From Planctomycetia bacterium (GTDB taxonomy: Bacteria; Planctomycetota; Planctomycetia; Pirellulales; JACPPG01), in assembly GCA_016191115.1 (NCBI GenBank), contig JACPPG010000015.1, positions 62,001 to 126,000 of the forward strand: a DNA stretch of 64,000 nucleotides. Reading direction: 5' to 3'. Numbering within the stretch: the stretch's first letter is position 1; every line of letters starts with the position of its first letter. Both the position numbers and the translations under genes were made by a program. This document shows, piece after piece, positions 54,935 to 62,448 of the stretch. The notes below the pieces were generated by a model. The model ran no database searches and was not told the DNA's origin. It was given only the letters and a program-made list of their open reading frames with translations.

Positions 54935-54935
54935 C

Positions 54936-55601
54936 ATGCTCGACACGCCGCTACGACTGAGTCCGTTGCACGAGGCAATCGAAGGTCTTCGTCCGACGTG
55001 GGGCGAGCTCCATCACATGCCGGTGGCGTCGCGATTTGCGGATGCCACAAACGAGCGAGCCCAGGCCGAGAAGCTCGCCTTGTGCGACGCGAGTGCCTTA
55101 CCGCGGACGACGCTCAAGGGGCCGGGCGCGGCGGACGTTCTGCGCGGCGTCGACGTCCCGGCCGCGATCTTCGGGGTCACGGTTTTCGACCACGGCGGCC
55201 TGGTCGCGCGCACCGGTGCGGCGGAGCTCTTCGTGGAAGATGGCCCCGGCGGCGGCACGGTTGCCAGCCTCACATCGGCTCTCGACCACGGCCCGGCCGG
55301 CGTCTACGAGGTCCCGCGACAAGATGCCTCACTGCTACTGAGCGGAACGCAGGCCGCGGAGGTGTTGCTCGAAACGTGCGGCTATGATTTCCGGCAGCCG
55401 GCCGGGCAACTAGTGATGACCCGCGTTGCCGGCGTCTCCTGTGCGGTGCTGGCCCGCCGGCTTAACGGCATCCGGGCGTTCCAGCTCTGGCTCGATGGCA
55501 CGTACGGCGTTTATCTTTGGGAGACGTTACTGGAAATCGTCCGCGAGGCGCGCGGCGATGTCGTTGGATTGGCCGTGTTCTATCCCGAGCTCGCCAATTA
55601 G
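54936..55601 (+). CDS. mgdD: N-methylglutamate dehydrogenase subunit D / sarcosine oxidase gamma-like
   Basis: A 221-residue protein of the SoxG family ([18 protein letters not shown] at the N-terminus; [20 protein letters not shown] centre). It starts one base after the alpha gene's stop. The gamma subunit has a GcvT-like fold without known catalytic residues and completes the alpha-beta-gamma-delta complex. The end is 29 bases from gmaS. Family assignment is based on position and size more than on motifs, as this subunit diverges quickly. Confidence 0.8.
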   Translation: MLDTPLRLSPLHEAIEGLRPTWGELHHMPVASRFADATNERAQAEKLALCDASALPRTTLKGPGAADVLRGVDVPAAIFGVTVFDHGGLVARTGAAELFVEDGPGGGTVASLTSALDHGPAGVYEVPRQDASLLLSGTQAAEVLLETCGYDFRQPAGQLVMTRVAGVSCAVLARRLNGIRAFQLWLDGTYGVYLWETLLEIVREARGDVVGLAVFYPELAN

Positions 55602-55630
55602 CGCATGAATCCTGCCAAGAGGGTCGACAC

Positions 55631-56965
55631 ATGACGGCACAAGAAGCGGTCGCGTTTCTGAAAGAAAAGAACGTCACGCTCGTGCTCGCGCAGTTCGTCG
55701 ACATCCACGGCGTGGCCAAGGCCAAGGCCGTGCCGGTCGACCACTTCCGCGACATCCTCGAAGACGGCGCCGGCTTCGCGGGCTTTGCCGTGTGGGGTCT
55801 CGGGCAGGAGCCGCACGATCCCGACTATATGGCCGTCGGCGATCTGGCGACCTTGTCGCTCGTGCCGTGGCAGCCGGGCTACGCGCGGATCGTCTGCAAC
55901 GGCCGCGTGCGCGGGAAGCCGTGGCCCTTCGACACGCGCTACATCTTGCAGCAGCAGGCGGCCCGCCTGGCCGAGCGCGGCTGGACGATGAACACGGGCC
56001 TCGAGCCCGAGTTCATGCTGCTCGCGCGGCGGGCGGACGGCACGTGCGGCCCCGCCGACGCCACGGACGCCCTGGAAAAGCCGTGCTACGACTACAAAGG
56101 GCTGTCGCGCAGCCGGGCCTTTCTGGAAAAGCTGGTTCAGGCGCTATTGGGCGTCGGCATCGACGTCTATCAGATCGACCACGAGGACGCCAACGGGCAG
56201 TTCGAGATCAACTTCACGTTCGCGGACGCCGTGACCTCGGCAGACCGGATGATCTTTTTCCGCATGGCCGCCGGCGAGATCGCCCGCGAGTGCGGCGCGA
56301 TCTGCACGTTCATGCCCAAGCCGCTCTCGACGCGGACCGGCAGCGGCATGCACATGCACATCTCGCTATCGGACGCGGGCGGCAAGAACCTGTTTTTGGA
56401 CCCGACGGACCGCCGCTCGCTCGGGCTGTCGACGCTGGCTTACCAGTTTCTGGGCGGGCTGTTGGCCCATGCGCCGGCGCTTGCGGCGCTGGTCGCACCG
56501 AGCGTCAATTCGTACAAGCGGCTCGTGGTCGGGCGGTCGCTGTCGGGGGCCACCTGGGCGCCGGCCTTCATTTCCTACGGCGACAACAATCGCACCTCGA
56601 TGGTCCGCGTTCCCTTCGGCCGGATCGAGCTGCGGCTGGCCGATTCGAGCGCGAATCCGTACCTGGCCACCGCTGCCACGATCGCGGCGGGCTTGGACGG
56701 CATCGCCCGCTCGCTCGATCCGGGCGAGCCGCACAACTTCAACCACTACACGGCCTCGCCCTCGGAGCTGGCCGAGAAGGGGATCAAGGTGCTGCCGCAG
56801 TCGCTTGTCGAGGCGCTCGACGCCCTGCAGGCCGACACGCTCTTCAGCACGACCCTGGGCGAGGCGTTCATCGAGGAATTCATCCGGCTGAAGCGGATGG
56901 AGTGGGTCGAGTACCAGCGGCACGTGTCGGACTGGGAAGTGCAGAGATACCTGGAGTTCTTCTGA
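55631..56965 (+). CDS. gmaS: Gamma-glutamylmethylamide synthetase (glutamine synthetase family)
   Basis: A 444-residue glutamine synthetase homologue, length like the GlnT/GmaS branch. Motifs: LEPEFMLL (metal ligand Glu), [16 protein letters not shown] (metal-binding strand), [10 protein letters not shown] (ATP/metal His), [21 protein letters not shown] and [16 protein letters not shown] (substrate Arg/Glu). In the N-methylglutamate pathway GmaS joins methylamine to glutamate with ATP. Because it is between the mgd and mgs genes this role is favoured over plain glutamine synthesis. AGAGGG lies seven bases upstream of the ATG. Palindromic repeat C3 follows directly. Confidence 0.88.
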   Translation: MTAQEAVAFLKEKNVTLVLAQFVDIHGVAKAKAVPVDHFRDILEDGAGFAGFAVWGLGQEPHDPDYMAVGDLATLSLVPWQPGYARIVCNGRVRGKPWPFDTRYILQQQAARLAERGWTMNTGLEPEFMLLARRADGTCGPADATDALEKPCYDYKGLSRSRAFLEKLVQALLGVGIDVYQIDHEDANGQFEINFTFADAVTSADRMIFFRMAAGEIARECGAICTFMPKPLSTRTGSGMHMHISLSDAGGKNLFLDPTDRRSLGLSTLAYQFLGGLLAHAPALAALVAPSVNSYKRLVVGRSLSGATWAPAFISYGDNNRTSMVRVPFGRIELRLADSSANPYLATAATIAAGLDGIARSLDPGEPHNFNHYTASPSELAEKGIKVLPQSLVEALDALQADTLFSTTLGEAFIEEFIRLKRMEWVEYQRHVSDWEVQRYLEFF

Positions 56966-56966
56966 C

Positions 56967-57057
56967 GTTGAAAAAAGGGGGACTGGCTCCGAGCTATGGC
57001 AATCGTCCGGCAGCACTTCCCCTCGTCACGGCGAGGTGCCTGTCCCCCTTTTTCAAC
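56967..57057. repeat. Palindromic repeat family C, copy 3 (terminator-like)
   Basis: The arms at 56967-56993 and 57033-57057 pair with few mismatches: GGGGGACTGGCTCC on the left, GGTGCCTGTCCCCC on the right, followed by a TTTTT run. Placed two bases after gmaS and 35 bases before mgsA. It could cut transcription or stabilise the upstream mRNA part. Confidence 0.85.
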
Positions 57058-57091
57058 TTTCAACCGAGCGAAATCGACGGAGTAGGATTCG

Positions 57092-57988
57092 ATGTGTGGA
57101 ATCATCGGTCTGTTGGTAAAAGACGCCGGCTCTCGCGATAGCCTGGGCACATTGATGGCGCCCATGTTCGACTGCATGGCGGAGCGTGGACCTGATTCCG
57201 CGGGGCTGGCGGTGTTCGGCGCGCCGGTCGATGGCTCGCTGCGGCGATACAGCTTGTTCGTGGGCGATCGAGGCTACGACTGGCCGGCATTTCACGACGC
57301 ATTCAAGGAGCAGACCGGCTTCGACGGCGACCTGCGCCCGACTGAGAACCACGCCGTGCTCGTTTCCGCGATCGAGCCGCCGCGCTTCCGCCAATGGCTG
57401 GCCGAATGCGATCCGGCGCCGCACTTGCTCTCGGTAGGGCGGGCGATCGACGTCTACAAGGACGAAGGCTTTCCCACGGAAGTCGCGCGGCGATACCACT
57501 TCGCCGAAATGCAGGGGAGCCATTGCGTCGGTCATACGCGGATGGCGACCGAGTCGGCCGTGTCGCCGGCCCACGCCCATCCGTTCACGGCCGGCGAGGA
57601 TTTTTGCCTGGTCCACAATGGATCGCTATCGAACCCCTATATGCTGAGGCGAAAGCTCGAAGCGGAGGGCCTCTGCTTCGAGACCGACAACGACAGCGAG
57701 GCGGCGTGCCGGTACCTCGAATGGAAAATGCGGCAAGGCGAATCGCTCGACGAGGCGATTGAGACCGGCTTTGCCGAGTTGGATGGGTTCTACACGCTGT
57801 TGATCGCCACGGCCGACCAGTTGACGCTGGTGCGGGACGCCTTCGCCTGCAAACCGGCGGTCGTGGCCGAGACCGACGCCTACGTGGCGATCTCCAGCGA
57901 GTTTCGCTCGCTCGCGCACCTGCCGGGCGTGGCGGACGCCAACATCTTCGAGCCGCTGCCGGAGGAGATCTACTCATGGCGGTTGTGA
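57092..57988 (+). CDS. mgsA: N-methylglutamate synthase subunit A (class II glutamine amidotransferase)
   Basis: A 298-residue Ntn-type amidotransferase. The nucleophile Cys2 follows the start Met (MCGIIGLLV), and ERGPDSAGLAV and GHTRMATESAV are class II signatures. It corresponds to the N-terminal domain of glutamate synthase large subunit, like GlxB. In the pathway it releases methylamine from gamma-glutamylmethylamide or supplies the amide part for N-methylglutamate. GGAG sits nine bases upstream. The stop overlaps mgsB by 13 bases. Confidence 0.88.
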   Translation: MCGIIGLLVKDAGSRDSLGTLMAPMFDCMAERGPDSAGLAVFGAPVDGSLRRYSLFVGDRGYDWPAFHDAFKEQTGFDGDLRPTENHAVLVSAIEPPRFRQWLAECDPAPHLLSVGRAIDVYKDEGFPTEVARRYHFAEMQGSHCVGHTRMATESAVSPAHAHPFTAGEDFCLVHNGSLSNPYMLRRKLEAEGLCFETDNDSEAACRYLEWKMRQGESLDEAIETGFAELDGFYTLLIATADQLTLVRDAFACKPAVVAETDAYVAISSEFRSLAHLPGVADANIFEPLPEEIYSWRL

Positions 57989-58677
57989 ATAGCGCCGTGC
58001 AACTCGATCTGGCGAAGAAGAGCGTCCGCGAGCTGAATCAGTTTTTGCACGGAGACCTTGCCGGCCGCGGCATCCAGCGCGTCGAAGTGCTCAATCCGGG
58101 CGGCGTGCACAACCTGGCCGTCGGGCTCGACGCCGACGTGGACGTCGACATTCGCGGCCATGCCGGGTACTTCATCGCCGGCATGAACAAGCAGGCCCGC
58201 GTCACAGTGCACGGCAACGTCGGCTGGAGCGTGGCTGAGAACATCATGTCCGGCGTGGTGCGGGTCCGCGGCAACGCCTCCGAGTGCGCCGCCGCCTCGG
58301 GGCACGGCGGGTTGGTCGTGATCGCGGGAGACGCCTCGAGCCGCTGCGGCATCTCGATGAAGGGATGCGACATCGTCGTCGGCGGCAGCGTCGGACACGT
58401 CTCGGCCTTCATGGCGCAGGCCGGGCGGCTGGTCGTGTGCGGCGACGCCGGCACCGGACTGGGCGATTCGCTCTATGAAGCCGTGATCTACGTCCGCGGC
58501 AAGATCCGCTCATTGGGCGCCGACGCCCGCGAGGAGCCGATGACCGACGCAGACCGCGCGGTCGTCTCCCGGCTGCTCGACCAGGCGGGCATCAACCACG
58601 CCGCGAGCGAGTTCAAACGTGTCGCCTCGGCCCGCGCGCTCTATCACTGGAATTCCGATGCCCATCAAGCGTATTGA
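57976..58677 (+). CDS. mgsB: N-methylglutamate synthase subunit B (GXGXG domain)
   Basis: A 233-residue protein with the right-handed beta-helix GXGXG domain of glutamate synthase (GlxC-like). Repeats include GYFIAGMNKQARVTVHGNVG, NASECAAASGHGGLVVIAGDASSRCG and GCDIVVGGSVGHVSAFM. It has no active site of its own and shapes the complex with MgsA and MgsC. The start lies inside mgsA, after GGAGGAG at 57961-57967. It is separated from mgsC by 249 bases packed with repeats A2 and B2. Confidence 0.88.
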   Translation: MAVVNSAVQLDLAKKSVRELNQFLHGDLAGRGIQRVEVLNPGGVHNLAVGLDADVDVDIRGHAGYFIAGMNKQARVTVHGNVGWSVAENIMSGVVRVRGNASECAAASGHGGLVVIAGDASSRCGISMKGCDIVVGGSVGHVSAFMAQAGRLVVCGDAGTGLGDSLYEAVIYVRGKIRSLGADAREEPMTDADRAVVSRLLDQAGINHAASEFKRVASARALYHWNSDAHQAY

Positions 58678-58712
58678 GAACAAGTCGTCAAATTCCGTTC
58701 GGCGGCGGGATC

Positions 58713-58801
58713 GGGAGGGCGAGGCTCCCGCCGAGCCGCTGCGTGCTGGGAGGACGCGTCGGCGTGGCGGACCTCCGGCTCGGCGGGAGCCTCGCCCTCC
58801 C
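58713..58801. repeat. Palindromic repeat family A, copy 2 (perfect)
   Basis: Arms of 25 bases at 58713-58737 and 58777-58801 are perfectly complementary (left arm starts GGGAGGGCGAGGCTCCCG), around a 39-base loop. It lies right after mgsB and next to repeat B2. Confidence 0.92.
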
Positions 58802-58818
58802 GGTCGCATGCACACTGC

Positions 58819-58907
58819 CTGTAGGAGGCGACTCCCGTCGCCGACCAGGGTTGTCAAATGGCCGAGCTATTTCGCAGCACATCGGCGACGGGAGTCGCCT
58901 CCTACAG
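58819..58907. repeat. Palindromic repeat family B, perfect copy
   Basis: Arms of 26 bases at 58819-58844 and 58882-58907 are perfectly complementary (left arm CTGTAGGAGGCGACTCCC...), loop 37 bases. It is the complete form of the element partly preserved at 9455-9534. Its right end is about ten bases from the ribosome site of mgsC, so folding could limit mgsC translation. Confidence 0.92.
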
Positions 58908-58926
58908 CCGTCGCCAGGAGTGACCC

Positions 58927-60255
58927 ATGACCACCACAGAAGAAAGTTACTCCTTCAACCGGCACGTGCTGGCGTACATTCACCAGGCCGCCGAGCTTGG
59001 GCTGTACGACATTCGCGGGCTGGGGGCAAAGCGCGTCCTGCCCACCTTCGACGATCTCGTGTTTCTCACGGCCAGCCTGTCGCGCTACCCGCTCGAGGGC
59101 TACCGCGAGCGCTGCCGCACGCAGACGGTGCTGGGCACGCGGTTCGCCAAGAAGCCGATTCATCTGGCGATCCCGATCACCGTGGCCGGCATGAGCTTTG
59201 GCGCCCTTTCGGCCACGGCCAAGGAAGCGATCGGCCGCGCGGCGACCGAACTGGGCACGTCGACCACCACCGGCGACGGCGGCATGACGCCCGAAGAACG
59301 CCGCGCCTCGAAGACGCTCGTGTATCAGTGCCTTCCGTCGCGGTACGGCTTCAACCCGGATGATCTGCGCAAGGCCGACGCTATCGAGGTCGTGGTCGGT
59401 CAAGGCGCCAAGCCGGGCGGCGGCGGCATGCTCCTGGGCCAGAAGATCAGCGCCCGCGTGGCCGAGATGCGGACGCTCCCGGCCGGCATCGATCAGCGGT
59501 CGGCCTGCCGCCACCCGGACTGGACCGGGCCGGACGACCTGGCGATCAAGATCGGCGAGCTGCGCGAGATCACCGACTGGCAGGTGCCGATCTACGTGAA
59601 GATCGGCGCCTCGCGGGTCACCAACGACGTGAAGCTGGCGATCAAGTCCGGCGCCGACGTGATCGTGCTCGACGGCATGCAGGGGGGCACGGCCGCCTCG
59701 CAGCAAGTGTTCATCGAGCACACCGGCATCCCCACGCTCGCCGCGCTCCGTCAGGCCATTGAAGCGCTTGAGGAAATGAAAATGGTCGGCCAGGTGCAAT
59801 TGGTCATCTCCGGCGGCATCCGCACGGGGGCCGACGTCGCCAAGGCCCTGGCCCTGGGGGCCGACGCCGTGGCGATCGGCCAGGGCGTGCTAATGGCGCT
59901 GGGCTGCAATAGCCGCTGGTATGGCACGCCAGATCATCGCACCGACGCGGCCGCCGATTACGAGCGGCTCGGCACGGTACCGGGCTCTTGCCACCACTGC
60001 CACACCGGCCTTTGCCCCGTGGGAATCACGACGCAGGAGGCGGACCTCGAAGCGCGGCTTGGCGTCGACGACGGCGCGCGGTGGCTGCGCAATTATTTCA
60101 ACGTGCTCACGATGGAGCTGACGACGCTTGCCCGCGCCTGCGGCAAGTCGGACGTTCACCACCTGGAGCGCGAGGACCTGGTGGCGCTGACGGTCGAGGC
60201 GGCGGCGATGGCCAAAGTGCCGCTGGCGGGCACGAACTGGATACCAGGTTTGTAG
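58927..60255 (+). CDS. mgsC: N-methylglutamate synthase subunit C (FMN-binding, glutamate synthase family)
   Basis: A 442-residue protein matching the FMN/glutamate-synthase core. Features: IPITVAGMSFGALSATAKEA, GDGGMTPEERR, GAKPGGGGMLLGQKIS, IKIGASRVTNDVKLAI and LDGMQGGTAASQ of the TIM barrel, and the iron-sulphur cluster Cys residues in SCHHCHTGLCPVGITTQ. It resembles GlxD/MgsC and would make N-methylglutamate from 2-oxoglutarate and the methylamide group. AGGAG lies seven bases before the ATG. No typical reductase subunit (GltD) is beside it. Confidence 0.88.
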   Translation: MTTTEESYSFNRHVLAYIHQAAELGLYDIRGLGAKRVLPTFDDLVFLTASLSRYPLEGYRERCRTQTVLGTRFAKKPIHLAIPITVAGMSFGALSATAKEAIGRAATELGTSTTTGDGGMTPEERRASKTLVYQCLPSRYGFNPDDLRKADAIEVVVGQGAKPGGGGMLLGQKISARVAEMRTLPAGIDQRSACRHPDWTGPDDLAIKIGELREITDWQVPIYVKIGASRVTNDVKLAIKSGADVIVLDGMQGGTAASQQVFIEHTGIPTLAALRQAIEALEEMKMVGQVQLVISGGIRTGADVAKALALGADAVAIGQGVLMALGCNSRWYGTPDHRTDAAADYERLGTVPGSCHHCHTGLCPVGITTQEADLEARLGVDDGARWLRNYFNVLTMELTTLARACGKSDVHHLEREDLVALTVEAAAMAKVPLAGTNWIPGL

Positions 60256-60481
60256 CCGTCGGCGTCGCAAGAAACGAAGACCCACGCCGAAGTGCGATGG
60301 GCGGTCAGCGTTAGGGCCTTTTGTCTTTGTGTTCTTCGGGCCTTTGTGGTGAGAAATCCAGACTAATCGCGGGGCCGGACAATCTTCTTGCGGGGCGGCG
60401 TGGCGGCTCGATATGATAGCTCCACGCGACGGTGGGCAACTCTGTCGTCGCGGCCATCGGTTCGCGCGAAAAGGAGCCGTC

Positions 60482-61171
60482 ATGCGTTGGAAGCTTTACC
60501 AGTGCGCCGCCGGTGTGGCGCTTCTGATCGCCACCACGTTAACGGCCTCCGCCGCCGATGAGCCTGGCTGGCGCGCGCTCTTCGATGGCAAGACGCTGGA
60601 CGGATGGAAGCAGCGGGGCGGAGCGGCGAAGTATCGCGCCGAGAACGGCGAGGTTGTCGGACAGAGCATTCCCAAGACCGGCAACTCGTTCCTGTGCACC
60701 GAGAAGGACTACGGCGACTTCGTGCTGGAATTCGAATTCAAGGTCGACCCGCGGCTCAATTCCGGCGTCCAGATTCGCAGCCAGTGTTTCGACGAGCCGC
60801 GCTCGATCGAGCACGACGGCAAGACGATACGGATCCCGGCCGGCCGCGTCCACGGATACCAGGTCGAGATCGACCCTTCGGAGCGGGCCTGGACGTGCGG
60901 CATCTACGACGAGGGCCGCCGCGGCTGGCTCAACGACCTTTCGGCGAACGAGCCGGCCCGCAAGGCCTTCCGGCAAGGCGAGTGGAACAAAGTGCGCGTC
61001 GAGTGCCGGGGCGACGCGATCAAGACGTGGCTCAACGACGTGCCGGCCGCCGACTTGAAAGACGGGATGACGCCGCGGGGCTTCATCGCGCTGCAGGTCC
61101 ACGGCGTCGGAGACAAGACCGAGCCGATGGAAGTCCGCTGGCGGAATATCCGTATTCGGGAGCTGCCATAG
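60482..61171 (+). CDS. Secreted DUF1080 (3-keto-disaccharide hydrolase-like) protein
   Basis: A 229-residue protein. A signal peptide (MRWKLYQCAAGVALLIATTLTASA) precedes the DUF1080 domain, a concanavalin-type fold: GWRALFDGKTLDGWKQRG, YGDFVLEFEFKVDPRLNSGVQIRSQ, GYQVEID, WNKVRVECRGDAIKTWLNDVP and GFIALQVHG. The family is very abundant in planctomycetes and binds or cleaves glycans; some members act on 3-keto-glycosides. The start ATG at 60482 has an AAAGGAG site. It is monocistronic, with repeat A3 after it. Confidence 0.92.
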   Translation: MRWKLYQCAAGVALLIATTLTASAADEPGWRALFDGKTLDGWKQRGGAAKYRAENGEVVGQSIPKTGNSFLCTEKDYGDFVLEFEFKVDPRLNSGVQIRSQCFDEPRSIEHDGKTIRIPAGRVHGYQVEIDPSERAWTCGIYDEGRRGWLNDLSANEPARKAFRQGEWNKVRVECRGDAIKTWLNDVPAADLKDGMTPRGFIALQVHGVGDKTEPMEVRWRNIRIRELP

Positions 61172-61244
61172 TCGGGAGGGCGAGGCTCCGGCCGAGCCGC
61201 CTTATCGGTGTGAACATGGCTCGGCGGGAGCCTCGCCATCCCGA
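61172..61244. repeat. Palindromic repeat family A, copy 3
   Basis: Arms of 27 bases at 61172-61198 and 61218-61244 with two mismatches, 19-base loop. It begins at the base after the DUF1080 stop codon and ends 24 bases before the transglutaminase-like gene, so it may mark the end of the first transcript. Confidence 0.9.
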
Positions 61245-61267
61245 TGCTTACAAGAAAGGACCCGCAC

Positions 61268-62305
61268 ATGATTCGCCCGATCGAGCGGCTTGCGTTTGTC
61301 GCGTTGGTGGCTGCGCTAGGGAGTGTTGCCACGGGCGCGCCCCCGGCGGTGCGGCACGTTAGCCTGGTGTACACGGTCGAGATTGCCAAGCTGCCGGCGG
61401 ACGCCAAGACGGTCGAATTGTGGATTCCCGTCGCATCGAGCAACGAGCGGCAGACCGTGCGGCTGTTGAACGAGAGCGAGCTGGGCGCGGGGCGGTTCAC
61501 GGCCGACAAGAAGTTCGGCAACCGCCTCTACTACCGGCGGTTCGAGCAACCACTGGCCGCGGCCGGTGGCGGCGACGGCGCGGCAGCCGGCGAGCCGGCG
61601 ATCAAAGTCGAGCTCGTCTACGACGTCGAAGTCCACGAAGCGACCGTGCCGGAGGCCAAGAAGCTCGTCGCGACGAATCAGGTCGCGCCGGGCCCGGAGA
61701 TGGCCCCGTATCTTTGCGACACGAGGATGATCCCCATCAAGGGGCGTATCACCGAAGTAGCCCGCGGGATCAAACTGCCGGAAGGAGAGCCGCTGCGCGC
61801 CGGCCGCAAGATCTACGACTACCTCGTCGACACCATGGTCTACAACTACAAGGCGCCCGGCGCCGGCGTGGGCGACGCCGTGTGGGCGTGCGACAGCAAG
61901 ACGGGCGACTGCAGCGACTACAATTCGGTGTTCATTGGCGTCTGCCGGTGGCGGGGCATTCCAGCCGATCACATGTTCGGCATGCCGATCCCGCCCGACA
62001 AGCCGGAGGGGGACATCAAGTATTGCCACTGCTGGGCGCGGTTCTGGGTGGCGGAGGTGGGCTGGATCCCGATCGACCCGTCGCGGGCCGACAAGTTTCC
62101 CGAGGACCGGGACTACTACTTCGGCACGCTCGGCAGCACGTGGATCACGCTGACTCACGGCCGCGACGTGGTGCTAGAGCCGCCGCAGCACGGCGAGCCC
62201 TTGAACATCTTCCACGCTCCCGTAGCGGAAGTCGACGGAAAGCCCTTCGACGGCGTTCGCTGGCTGGGGCACTACAAGGACAAGCAAGTAGCGATTAGCA
62301 ACTAG
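61268..62305 (+). CDS. Secreted transglutaminase-like protein
   Basis: A 345-residue protein with start at 61268 after AGAAAGGA. Residues 1-22 are a signal peptide (LAFVALVAALGSVATG). An N-terminal beta-rich domain (about 25-150) precedes the transglutaminase-like core with Cys in GDCSDYNSVFIGVCRWRGIPA, the His in CHCWARFWV and the Asp in WIPIDPSRA. These make the Cys-His-Asp triad. The enzyme is expected to act in the periplasm on peptides, possibly as a protease or cross-linking enzyme. The target is unknown. It converges with the TlpA-like gene. Confidence 0.88.
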   Translation: MIRPIERLAFVALVAALGSVATGAPPAVRHVSLVYTVEIAKLPADAKTVELWIPVASSNERQTVRLLNESELGAGRFTADKKFGNRLYYRRFEQPLAAAGGGDGAAAGEPAIKVELVYDVEVHEATVPEAKKLVATNQVAPGPEMAPYLCDTRMIPIKGRITEVARGIKLPEGEPLRAGRKIYDYLVDTMVYNYKAPGAGVGDAVWACDSKTGDCSDYNSVFIGVCRWRGIPADHMFGMPIPPDKPEGDIKYCHCWARFWVAEVGWIPIDPSRADKFPEDRDYYFGTLGSTWITLTHGRDVVLEPPQHGEPLNIFHAPVAEVDGKPFDGVRWLGHYKDKQVAISN

Positions 62306-62448
62306 CCATTAGCCGGAGCTGGCGCCCGCTCTCTGATCCCGTTCTCCGCCGAGAGTCCAGGACGCCTGGCGCCGGCGAACGCAACAGCGCCAGCAACGGG
62401 CGCCGGACAAGTAGGCGACCTCTCCGGCTAGTTGCCAATCGCTTGTTG

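Noticed and set aside
50497..55601. Annotation as a plain sarcosine oxidase operon
   Set aside because: No glyA, serine or glycine/betaine gene is beside it, while gmaS and mgsABC follow directly; the N-methylglutamate dehydrogenase reading explains the whole set better. Sarcosine activity cannot be excluded by sequence.
55605..55634. Nine-codon leader peptide overlapping the gmaS start
   Set aside because: It has a start, a stop in ACATGA and AGAGGG nearby, but the purine run serves gmaS and the peptide has no repeated codon or hairpin typical of attenuation.
55792..57141. 449-codon plus-strand frame overlapping gmaS and mgsA
   Set aside because: It is an out-of-frame reading of gmaS, extremely rich in Arg/Gly/Ala, and would pass through repeat C3.
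58604..58926. Short open frame through repeats A2 and B2
   Set aside because: The frame codes for repeat sequence (Arg/Gly/Pro) and lies in a region with perfect hairpins; no start signal.
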